In this document: positions 1-10,360 of the stretch, piece after piece
Position numbering within the stretch: position 1 is the stretch's first letter
Layout of the letters: each line of letters opens with the position of its first letter
Notes under the pieces: model-generated
Databases searched by the model: none
The model's input: only the letters and a program-made list of their open reading frames with translations
What the model was told of the DNA's origin: nothing
Position numbers and translations under genes: made by a program
Assembly (NCBI GenBank): GCA_951812925.1
Contig: OX638370.1
Span: 122,526,897-122,590,896 of the forward strand
Source of the DNA: Calliopum simillimum
Taxonomy: Eukaryota; Arthropoda; Insecta; Diptera; Lauxaniidae
Direction of reading: 5' to 3'
Length of the DNA: 64,000 nt

Positions 1-637
1 ACCCCCAAAAAATGCTATTTTTTCGCATTTTTCATAAATATTCATACAAAAACTTCAAAATATAAAAAAGTATGAATTTTAGAGGCTTATTATATTGTTT
101 TGAGTCTCAAGAATAAAATCCATTTTGAATTTTTCAAAAATCTGTTACAGGAGGTCTACAACATGTCCTACCGTTTAAAAAGTAACTTTTAGATGACGCC
201 CTCTACAGCAGCCAAGGGAAACTAGAAATAAAAAAAAAAATGTTCATATTCTTTAGACAATATTTGAGCCGTTAAAAATGACAATGGTGCAAGTCCACTT
301 TTTGTTATTCCGAGATACTTAAAGGTTTGCGTCTTAGTTAATTTAAAAATATTGGTAAGCATTAATGGAAATTTTTTTTGGATTACGTGTTGCTAGATAA
401 TGTTAGTTTATTATCCAATAGCGTTTAAAGTGCTGGCTAAAAAGAAGGGTAAGAAATAAAGGTTTCATTTCACAAAAATGGACTTGCCTCACTTTCAAAA
501 TTAACAAATTTTTGTTATCGTTTATTATGAAGGGATAATATTTCAGTTGTATCAGACTTTTAGAAGTGAATTTTTTTGGCCACGCTTGAAGTAAAATTTT
601 GAGACTGCGCCACACATTTTTTCGTTACAATCAGCTA

Positions 638-935
638 TATCTCGCAAACTGTACAAGATATTGTGATGAAATTTGTTTAAAGGTGCTGAACGTGATACAC
701 TGAATAAAAAATGAGTGTCACACCTACTTTTCCATAAATATTTTATATCTCGCAAACTATACAAGCTTTTATGATGAAATGTAGTAGGAAATGCCGAACT
801 TGATACACTGTTAAAAAATGGTCAAAATCGAATGAGTGTCACGCTTACATTTTCACACATAGACACTTTGAAATGTTATGTATCGCAAAAAATTCAATCT
901 ATTTTGATGAAATTTGGTAGGAACGCTCCAATTAT
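638..935. repeat. Degenerate tandem repeat, three units
   Basis: Three diverged units of roughly 100-130 bases each begin with a form of TATCTCGCAAACTATACAAG followed by a TGATGAAAT stretch; the starts are near 643, 747 and 880. The same kind of phrase recurs in the long repeats at 1825-3632 and 25108-26712. The surrounding 940-1820 is AT-rich and shows nothing I can name. Confidence 0.55.
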
Positions 936-1824
936 GCATAAAATAAGCTGGTTGGAAAACGGATTTATTTAGATAAGTGTCCCCCTCCTTTTTTTAAATT
1001 CTAGAAAAAGCTCGTTTGCTTCTGGAAAATTATTTATTAAGACTGAATAAAATTTGTAAAAATGCAATTTATAGTGAAAAATATTTTCATCGCCTTCTGA
1101 GAAGTAGAATACTAAGTATTAAATTTCAAGGTACAAGATACATAGTATGAAACAATATTCTAGCACCTGTTTACAAAATGTAATCAAAATATCTTGCATC
1201 GTTCGCGAGACATGGCCCAACAAACTTATATATTAAGAGTGGTGCAACGATACTAAAACCTATTCCAATCGTAGTTCTATGGGAAGATACATCACTGCAC
1301 TACAATTTATTTGAATCTCTACATCCTATTTTAAAAAAATGTGGTCATACTCAAATTCATATACAAATAAAAACGTATGTATTTTGTAAAACTAAAATTT
1401 AAAATAAACCACCATATCCCGGTGTTACTTTATCTATACGTATTTTCTAAAACTCGTCCATCTGTGTCAACATTTTTTTTAGAGGAATATGACTTTTTTT
1501 TAAACGCGAGTCATTATTTGCCATGGTACTTTGTTCATATGTATTTCATCTATCAGCGTCAAGTAGTTTCGGAGATATGAGGAATTAGTTTTTTGGGGGC
1601 GTGTTACCGATCACTTATTTTTAAATTATGGAGGTCAAACTTTTTTTATTTCTGCACATTTTAGAAAAAAGATTATAAAAATCGGAGCAGTTTTGCCTGA
1701 CTTTGAAATAAAATGCTAACGTTACTCTACTATAACATGGACTTGCACCACTTTCACAATTAACAAATTTATAAAATCTGAACTTTTCTGACCAAATTTT
1801 TTTTACAGATAAAAAGATCATATC

Positions 1825-3632
1825 TTCTCTTCTTATACGAGTTAAAATTGTATGTACTTATGTACTTAAGTATGTACTTATGTACTTAAGTATGTACTTA
1901 TGTATGTTTGTTTGGAACGGACAAAACTTTTTCTCGAAAACGGCTACAGCTATTTCAATGAAACTTGGAAAAGTGTTAGATATTAGCAAACAATGAAAAA
2001 TGAGTTAGGTTTGAACTTTGTAAATGCTCACCAGGGGGCGTGGCATGGCAATAAATTTTAAATTTGATATGGTCATAACTCGCAAACCATACAAGGTATT
2101 TAAATGAAATGTAGTGAGCGGGTACGACTTGATAATACCTTGTAACAAACAAAAAGTGAGCGGGATCGAAGAAGTGCCACGCCCACTTTTTAGCCCTTGA
2201 AAACTTTGATTCAATATTACTCGTAAACGACTCTAACAATTTTGATGAAAATTTAGGAGATGTTACCTCTGCAAACAAGTATTAATATGTAATACACCGT
2301 TATATTGGGAAAACTCGTAAAAGGGCGTGGCACCGCCCACAAAAATATAATACGATATAAAAAGAAAACTATTAAGTAATCATTCTAAAATTAGCTGTGA
2401 GGAGCCCACTTACTATAAGGCATCTCTGTTCTGAAATTGGGCAAAATATCGCCGTTGCGCGTGGAACCTCCCATACAAGCAAAATACGTTAAATGCTATG
2501 TCTCGCAAATGTTACAAGGTATTTTAATGAAATTTGGTATGTAGGTACTGCTTAATAATATCTTGTAACAGACGAAAAGTGGGCGGGATCGAATAAGTGC
2601 CACGCCCACTTTTTAATCCTTGAAAATTTTGATTCAATATTACTCGAAAACGACTCCGAAAATTTTGATGAAAATTTTGGAGCTGTTACCTCTGCATACA
2701 AGTATTAATATGTGATATGCTGTTATATTGGAAAAACTCCTTGAAGGGCGTGGCATCGCCCACAAAAATATAATGCGCTATAAAAACAAAACTACTAATT
2801 AGGCACCTACGACCTGAAAGTACGCAAAATATCGAAAGTGCGCGTGGAACCTCCCATACAAGTAAAACACATTAAATGCTATTTCTCGCAAATGATACAA
2901 CATATTTTGATGAAATTTGGTATGTGGATCAGGATCTAAAGCATTACAAAAAGAAGGCTTTGTTTAATAATTGACACGCCCACTTTTTTATCAAAATAAA
3001 AATGTTGGTTAATAACTCAGGCACAAAAAAAAAAAAATGGACTGAACTGTTTAATTCTTATATGCAGTCTTATGTACTTTTTGACGCTGAATTCGTCTTC
3101 ATTAGCAGAACTGTCATTATACCTGCAGGTTTTTGAAATTTCCTTGCTTGAAGTTGAAGAAAACGCTGTGTTCAGTCTTACAGCGTAGCTACAAGAACAG
3201 GTGGAATTCTTTTTATTAATAGCATCGAATAGTTACACTCTTCTTTATCCAAATATCTTTTGTGATTTTTCCAATAGAATTCTTATTTTCCGAGTTATGA
3301 TCCTTCGAAGATAAGATATTTCAGCCCCCATACAAAAGATGAAATATTTTGGGTGCGTGGCATAATTTATTTATATATTTCAGGGCATTCTATTTCACCA
3401 AAAAAAAATTAGAGTTTTTGATATTTTTCGATACCATTCGAAGCTTCTGAGTTTTTTTTTCATTATTATTTTCATCGGTTTATTTATCATTTTGAAAGCA
3501 TGGTCGTTAGAACTCAAAAGATACAAGTTTCATAACAAAAAATTGTTATGAATAAAAACATCGACTAAAATAATAAGATTAGATTGTTGACCGAGCAGGG
3601 ATCGGTCTCCAGGTACTTTAGTATTATCTGAA
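1825..3632 (+). repeat. Long interspersed repeat, copy A
   Basis: This 1.8 kb stretch is repeated in inverted orientation at 25108-26712 with clear base-by-base similarity over most of its length. It consists of diverged subrepeats carrying GGGCGTGGCA / CGCCCAC phrases and lines such as CCTCCCATACAAG. No protein homology is evident in any frame. The end near 1850 carries a simple repeat built on TATGTACT (about 1852-1910) where the other copy has a TGTTTGTT type repeat, as in retroelement tails. Class unknown. Confidence 0.75.
1852..1910. repeat. Simple repeat (TATGTACT-type)
   Basis: Alternating TATGTACTTA and TGTACTTAAG units are repeated about five times. Confidence 0.9.
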
Positions 3633-3723
3633 ATATCATTATCTCAATTTTTTTTAAAAATGGACTTGCCCCATTGTCATTTTGAACGGCTCATTTAACA
3701 GCAAAAGAAATTTTGTCAATATA

Positions 3724-5097
3724 GTACAGTCATTTGGTAGTTTTACCTGGAAAGTTTTGCGGGATTTTTGCAGATGAGTTATTTTTTAGATTTCGATGTG
3801 CTCTTTCAGAATTTCAACTTTGCTACCACGAATTGTGTTCGCTCGCGCCGCCATATTGGAAAAAATGGCGCCCAAAATCAGTTTCTTACAAATATTGCTT
3901 TAACGGTTACATTTAGAGAAAAATATTGAGGAGCAACATTTTAGCTTATAAAATTTTCTAAGTATAAAAATGACCTCTCAATTGTTTTCGTACGACTTAT
4001 AACTCAGGAGATATCCTGATTCAAAATTTGAAAAAAATTAGTAAATTGTGCATGCCGCTTATAAATAGGCACAGTGATGTGTTGAGCTTAAAATTATGAT
4101 AACTCATGAACGGTGAGTCACACGTTTAAAGTAAAAATATTTGTTTATAAGGAATTACTTGCAATACAATATACATATGATTTTTTTTTCAGATGACCTA
4201 TAGTTTTGGAGATATTTTTATAAAAAACCTAAAATTTAGAAAAAACCGTGTTTTCAAAATAGCTCCAAAACGGTTCGTTCTAGAAAAAAAAATTATCATG
4301 CATTTTGTAGAACGTTCAATTCCCTATAAAGGTCTCTTCGAACTGTTTTTATGTTCGACTTACCGTTCTTGAAAATCATTCAAAATTGAACATTGCACTA
4401 CGCGCAGTACTAAGTTCAGTTTTGAATGATTTTCCAGTCGCGATATCTCATGAAGGGTAAGTCTAACGAAAAAACACTTCGAAAAGATCCTTATAGGAAA
4501 TTGAACGTTCTACAAAAAGCATGAAAAATTTTTTTTCTAGGACAAACCGTTTTGGAGCTATTTTGAAAAAACGGTTTTTTTTTAAATTTTAGGTTTGCTT
4601 AAAAAATATCTCCCAAATTATAGGTCATCTGAAAAAAAGGATGTAAATTGTAGTGCAAGTAATTGCCTATAAACAAATATTTTTACTTTAAGCGTGTGAC
4701 TCACCGTTCATGAGTTATCGTAATTTTAAGATCAACACATCACATTGCCTATTCATAAGCGACATGTGCAATTAACTAATTTTTTTCAAACTTTGAATTA
4801 GGATATCTCCTGAGTTATAAGTCGTGCGAAAACAATTGAGCGATTATTTTTATAGAAAATTTCTAAGCTACAATATTGCGCTATAATATTTTTCTATAAA
4901 TGTAATCGTTAAAGAGATATTTGTAAAAAACTGATTTTCGACGCCATTTTTCCAATATGGCGGCGCGAGAGAACGCAATTCGAGCTAGCAAAGTTGAAAT
5001 TCTGAAAGAGCACATCGAAGTCTATAAAATAACTCATCTACAAAAATCCCGCAAAACTTTCCAGGTAACATCATTTTATTCTCCCACATGATTGTAC
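3724..5097. mobile_element. Giant hairpin (foldback) element
   Basis: The whole interval is a near-perfect inverted repeat. The left arm from about 3748 (CCTGGAAAGTTTTGCGGG) is mirrored by the right arm ending at about 5065, and matching continues inward to a centre near 4400. Each arm is about 650 bases. Outer ends read GTACAGTCAT and ATGATTGTAC and both are bordered by TA, as expected for a Tc1/mariner-type target site. No transposase is present; translated frames are shadows of the palindrome. Confidence 0.85.
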
Positions 5098-5318
5098 TAA
5101 TAAATATAATAGTTTTTTCATAATAAAATTTTTAAGTGTAAATTTTTAAGTGTTTTTTTTTTTTTTTTTCAATTACAAAGGCGAATGTCTCTTTAAAATA
5201 TAACCAAATTTCGTTCGGTCTAAACACATTCTGAACTAACATTTAGTGGTTTTAAGTTTTAAGATTATTTTCAAATAAGTGACAAATAAAAGACAAATTT
5301 AGTTCAATACTATATTTC

Positions 5319-5324
5319 TTTATT
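5319..5324 (-). other. Candidate polyadenylation signal of the 5591-6682 gene
   Basis: AATAAA on the minus strand, about 270 bases past the stop codon. The rest of 5100-5590 shows only a T run and AT-rich 3' flank. Confidence 0.4.
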
Positions 5325-5590
5325 TTAGCGAAAGCTTGTAGACAAAAATTTACAAAATCACGAATATTGTTCTTACACAAAATTATATGACGATATAATG
5401 TTAGTGATACAGATATAGAATCAAATATCTTGATGAATATAAATAATTTGCCATTGGTTGATTAAAATAGTCACAGTTAAATTGTTGAATAATATAACAA
5501 AGGAATATTTCAACAAAAACAAATGAATGTTAAATTAGAAAAAAAAACAATTATTTACAAAAATTTAATGAAACATTTTTAAGCAAAGAA

Positions 5591-6682
5591 TCATTTTTTC
5601 GGTGCATTTGCCTCCAGATATGCTAATAACTTGGCTACATGTGGTGGCGCTGTCGGTATATGAGCACCCTGTGGTACAAAGCCGTTGTCATCTGCCACAT
5701 AATCGACACGATAGAGCTGACCATCATCACCGGTATATTCATAGAATCCTTGAGAACGCAAACCATCCTCGGCGGCTAACTTTTCAATTCGTCCCGATTC
5801 TTCAGCGAGAATGCCATTCTCAGTCTCGTAGCTGAAAGTAAAAAAAAAAAAAAAATATAGAGCATATTTTCGGGCAGTGCTGTATTAATAAAAAGACTGT
5901 TGGCTTCGCTAAATCACAGCAGCAAGTAAAAAGCTAAATTTTTAAACCTAAACAAGCGCTTACAGATAATGATATCCATCTCGATCAATTGTATCCTCCA
6001 AACGTATTATACGCCAACCATCACCACCTTCACCGGTGCCTTTACCCTTGGGCAGCGCTACAGGATTAACGGAATTTTGTAAAAGGTTTTTGCCGCTTGA
6101 TCCAAGTTTGCGTTTTCCAGCTCCTGCCCCTGCACCACCACCACCAGCACCACTGACACCGCCGCGTCCCTTGTCTTGCCGATAACGCTCCGCGTCGCCA
6201 GTGTAAGCACCACCACGACGATCATCATGTTGATACTTAACATCCACATGTACATATTTACCATCATTACCACCACGATAGCGGCCATCGCCACCACCAC
6301 GATATCTACCATCGTTGCCAGGATTGTAGCGGCCAGGATCGGTGCGTAATGGACGCGCTGTGGTGACTGGTCGCACTGGGCGATAGCGTCCATCATTTTG
6401 TGCCAGCGTGACTGCAATGCAGGCGAATAACACACAGGGCAGCTGAAACATTGAAAGGATTTTTAGTTGAAAATTTCAATGAGCTCTTCCATAATGCAGC
6501 TAGTTCCATCCAGTGTGAACATTTTCTTTCAAAAAAGTTCAAAATTTAAAAAAAAAAATTTAATCAATCACATTTAATACAAGGACGATTGTGCGGAACG
6601 CATCGTAGACTTTTTTTTTTTTTTTTTGAGCTACCATATTTTTTTTCTATTTCTTTCTTACCAATAAGTTCTCACGCATCAT
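5591..6682 (-). CDS. RR-1 cuticle protein with long Gly/Arg-rich N-terminal region
   Basis: Three exons are supported by splice signals: 6662-6682 (MMRENLL, then GTAAGA), 5964-6442 (after TTTCAG) and 5591-5831 (after TTTCAG, phase 2), giving 246 residues. The first exon completes a signal peptide (about residues 1-22). Residues about 23-150 hold repeated NDGRY/DGRYRGG units and a Gly/Ala/Lys-rich stretch, a low-complexity extension absent from the other genes here. The C-terminal third carries the extended Rebers-Riddiford chitin-binding consensus, from YHYLYETENGI through [10 protein letters not shown] and DYVADDNGF to IPTAPP; DDNGF replaces the more usual DENGY. It should be a secreted structural cuticle component. 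The overall plan recalls the Drosophila 49A CPR group, from memory and unverified. The distal ATG at 6682 is preferred to one overlapping the exon 2 acceptor. Confidence 0.93.
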
Positions 6683-6717
6683 GTTGATATGTTGATACCA
6701 ATTTGTTTTGCTTAAAA

Positions 6718-6752
6718 TGAGCGGGTCTAAGGCGCGTACTATGCTTTTTATA
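6718..6752 (-). promoter_or_regulatory. TATA box and initiator of the 5591-6682 gene
   Basis: TATAAAAA (minus strand, 6745-6752) is followed 34 bases later by a TCATT initiator whose A is at 6718. The ATG is 36 bases further on. Confidence 0.65.
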
Positions 6753-6759
6753 CCGCAAG

Positions 6760-7260
6760 GTATTGAATTTACGAAACGGCTTCAGACGCGTACGCTGCTC
6801 CGTTCATTAAGCGGGTGTCAACAATTTCGTCATAGCGCTAACAACTATCTGGCTACTGTTCTTGTAAAATACATCTTTGCTGTTGTAGTTGCTGGCATTT
6901 GCTTCGAAAAGTTGCTTCAATAAAATTATTGTTTTTATGTGAAGATGATGATAATGATCTTTTATCACCAGATAATGAATATTTCTTAACGATTTTGTTG
7001 CTATAATGAAAAATATTAAAAGTGTATTTGATTTATTTTATTGAGATTTTGTTGAAATTAAACAGGGTGCCTTGTAAATGAAATATTCGGTTCATTGCAT
7101 TTATTTAATTTTATTTTATACGATATTCAGTATTTCGTTTCCAGGTATTGTGGCACATTTTTCAGTATATACTTTTAGGGTTTTCTATTAGCTATAAAAG
7201 ATGTTTCAGTTTTTTTTTTTGTTTCTGAACCAAAGTACCGATCAATCGCAATGGTAATTT
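6760..7260. other. Upstream flank, nothing identified
   Basis: AT-rich DNA upstream of the Gly-rich cuticle gene. I see no gene, repeat or convincing site. Confidence 0.5.
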
Positions 7261-7938
7261 TTCAACATCCCAAGAGGAAAAATTTTTAGCGCTTTTGATC
7301 CAAGTACTTTAGAAGCGCTTGTCCCCATAGAAATTTAGAAGCAGTTACACAATGATTTTCGTAAGGCTGTAGTAAGAACGACATGGTTTCGAAACTAGCT
7401 CGGGTGATTTTTTTTATTGTTTTTTTTTTATATTTTTGCTTTATTTTTTTTATTCAACATTTTTCTATTTCACTTTTCTATTTTCCTTTCTCTTATTTAT
7501 TTACTTTTGTTTAATTGAATTGAAACTGATTACACAACGATTCTATGTAAGGCTGCAGTAAGCATTCGAATGTCAAATTCTGTTTGGACAACATTTGCTT
7601 AATATACAAATTTAATATCTCGTCATCGTATCGGGCGATGGTGTAGTGGTATAGCGAGTTGTAAAATGTAAGTATTCAGTAAGTCGTGGATTTAAATCCT
7701 GGTGCTGCAGATTTATTTTTTTTTTTTTGATTTTACTAAAAAAAAAAACCCTTACCGCAGCATTACAAATAAACGCTTCAAAAGGCCTTTTGAAGTAAAG
7801 CTTAAGAGGGCTTACACCCTAGGACATGCAATGTTTAAAAGGAAAAATAGTTCTTATGGAGTGGAAGCGCTTATTGATGAAAAAAAATGCACTACAGAAG
7901 TGTTTTTGAAGCACTTCTTTTTCCCTTGGGATGTTGAA
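7261..7938. mobile_element. TIR element with embedded tRNA-like promoter, copy A
   Basis: The ends are mirror images: TTCAACATCCCAAGAGG at the left and, reversed, TTCAACATCCCAAGGG at the right. Inside, 7635-7715 resembles a tRNA: TGGTGTAGTGG fits an RNA polymerase III A box and GATTTAAATCC is near a B box. A second copy at 41579-43436 shares nearly the whole sequence but is interrupted by about 1.16 kb. No transposase is encoded. It may be a SINE captured inside a TIR element, or a TIR element that evolved an internal promoter. Confidence 0.75.
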
Positions 7939-9384
7939 CAAACCACTATCACAAACTTTTTTATATAATTCAAAAACAGATCGATCAAATCGTTGCAGCT
8001 TAAAAATATGCTACATTTATATAATTTGAACAAATATAGTGCGACACCCTGTTTGCGGAACATAGATTAAAACATTAATAAGTGTAAATCAAATAAAAAT
8101 TCGTGTCATCAGCTGAAAATAAATTTTAGCCATATGGAAATCAACGCAGCAAGAGAAAAGCAATTTTAAATAAATTTAAACTAATGGCAACTTGATCTAT
8201 AAATTGTATGACTTAAGATATGTACTGTTTTTTATGACATATGTACTTACTTAAGTAAACGGTCAATGAAATCGCTGAAAAGATACATCTTGGGAAATAA
8301 TAATTTTCAAAGAGAACAGTCAAAAGTGTCGAATAATCATAGCTAATTGAATTTATTTTTTGCAGCAAATTAGTTGTGCACTTTATATTGTCAGCGAGTG
8401 ATGCTAAAGCTCTGACTCTAGGGAAATTTCTATCTAATGTATCAACCAACTTTTTATACTTAACGTCAGTGTGTCTGAACTTCTATTTAGCTGCCAGTGA
8501 TTAACTTGGTTGTTTACTTGTTTTGTATTTCCATTACTTTTATTGAACACAAATCTTGGAACTAATTAAAAGGAGGATGTCTGTCCATTTGTTTTGATTA
8601 GAGAACATTTCAACTCGTTATATGGATAATTAAAAATAACAGATTCATTCATTTTATCAGACTGTCAAACGTACTGTGACACTCATAACTATGACACTCA
8701 TGACCATGACACCCATGACCTTGATCATCGTGCCATTATGCTTTAATACAGCTAATCGCATTTGCAGGACAATTTCAAAACTAAATTTTCATATAAGTAT
8801 TCTGGATATTTCAATTATACTTATATCAGGGATTAAAATAGAGAGATCTTCTACATATTTCGGATCTTCTTAATGTGAAAATGTTGCTCTTAGTCAAAAA
8901 ATGAGATCATTGGGAAAATTTTTGGAGATGTGCTGAAATGTCACAATGGGTATTTATGCAAATAACATTTTATGAAAATTTTATGGAAAATGCTAGAATC
9001 ACAGAATATGTAGAAAATCGATGTGCAAAATTTTACAGTTTTCGATTTTTTCCGTTTCACACACGTCACATTTGACCGATTGTGAACGATTAATTATGGT
9101 AAGTACTACCTAGTATCGAAATTCCAAATCGTAATCGAATCATGCTTGAAACTGAAAATACTTTTTATACTTAACAACTTCTAAAAACTTGCTGGGACCA
9201 AGTGGAACTTTTTTTTTCGCGATCTAGCTTATAACACATTTGATAAAAATTTTAAATTTCTTAGAAGTATGCCTTTTCTACCAATATTTTATACTTTTAT
9301 GAAAGTTAGTTATGCACCAAAATATTCAGTAAAGAACAGAAATACAGGGTTATAGCTGAAAAAAATTTAAAAATATATTGAAAA
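7939..9384. other. Intergenic, one short minisatellite
   Basis: No gene is visible. At 8677-8722 a 10-15 base unit related to ATGACACTCATGACC is repeated three to four times. The remainder is AT-rich without recognisable structure. Confidence 0.5.
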
Positions 9385-9731
9385 TTAATTTTTAATTGAA
9401 CTTTTAGTCATATAAATATTTGCAAAGATCGATTTACATATAAATCTATTAATGCATTTTCTAACACATAATTATGACAAATTAAGGAACGGATTAAAAG
9501 CACGGCTATAGTGAAATATTTTTTGTGTTTCGCCACAAAGACTCATCAGACTATTTTTGTTGTAATTATAATTATATTTATTTCTCTAAACTAATTACAA
9601 TTGAAAAATTGCAAGCTGAAAATCTTTTGTGTTCTTGGCCTAGGCGGGAGTTGAACCGAGGACGTCCCGGTTGGTAGTACATCTCACAATCGCAGTGCCA
9701 GTCGTTAAACCGATGCACCATCCTTGCCCGG
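9385..9731 (-). mobile_element. tRNA-derived SINE-like repeat, copy A (decayed hammerhead)
   Basis: On the minus strand the repeat starts near 9731 with a tRNA-like head containing TGGTGCATCGG (A-box-like) and GGTTCAACTCCC (matches a polymerase III B box). The body that follows matches 40630-40910 over its whole length in inverted orientation. The long spacing between boxes would suit a class II (Ser/Leu type) tRNA ancestor; this is inference. Positions 9508-9554 correspond to the hammerhead of the other copy: stem I and CTGATGA persist, but the GAAAC/stem III part is altered. Confidence 0.75.
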
Positions 9732-10360
9732 CTGCGAAGCCGACTTTTGCCAGGTTTGTTTGTGTGTTAATACGTCATAATTGTTGTTTGTGTTATTTAT
9801 TGATTATTAATTTTCAATATATAAATGTCATTAAGTAACACACTTAAAAATTTTTAAATTTAAAAATATAAACAAAACTTATGCAACAAAATTTTAATCA
9901 CAATTTTCGATATCAAACTGTAAAGCATACATCAAAACTAATTTATTATCTTGGACAACTGTTTTTCGAAATATTTTTCCAGAATTTCCCGGAATTAAAG
10001 TTTTTTTTGGACCTTTTGCCAGGATATTTGGATTTTGCCGTACTGTGTGTTATTTAATTTAAATGAAAAAACATTGTATTTAGCTTTTAATTTTTTATAT
10101 ATTGTTTTTAGATACTCGTATTTCAACTGTTCAAATTATAAATATTGAGTATTCTCACATAAGTAACTACTTAATAAAAATTAACAAAAAATATCGTGTT
10201 GTCATATCATCATTGTACCTAATGTTAATTAGTTCAAATTAAGAAAACAGAAATTTAATTTTTTCCATAAAGATCACTGAAATAAACTGCAAGTTATCTA
10301 CTTAACACTCATTCTCTCTTTTAACTTAACATTTATCCTCTCAACAACTCTTTCGTATGC
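9732..10360. other. 3' flank of cuticle gene, nothing identified
   Basis: AT-rich DNA. No clear polyadenylation signal was found close to the stop codon at 10361. Confidence 0.5.

Larger units (their letters stand above)
264..3690. mobile_element. TIR-bounded composite repeat, about 3.4 kb
   Basis: The left end starts TGAGCCGTT then AAAATGACAATGG and GCAAGTCCA; the right end at about 3652-3690 is its reverse complement with roughly three differences in 39 bases. Related but incomplete ends recur inside at about 478-503 and 1738-1765, so this may be several elements of one family nested or fused. A short complete relative lies at 54263-54496. No transposase reading frame is visible. Boundaries approximate. 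Confidence 0.5.

Noticed and set aside
3734..3916. Plus-strand frame of 60 codons (MVVLPGKFCGIFADEL)
   Set aside because: Part of the hairpin arm; the mirrored arm has lost the frame.
5602..5835. Plus-strand open frame of 77 codons ([11 protein letters not shown])
   Set aside because: It is the antisense shadow of exon 3 of the 5591-6682 cuticle gene.
7635..7715. A functional tRNA gene
   Set aside because: The A and B boxes fit but acceptor and anticodon stems do not pair, and the segment is inside a repeated TIR element.
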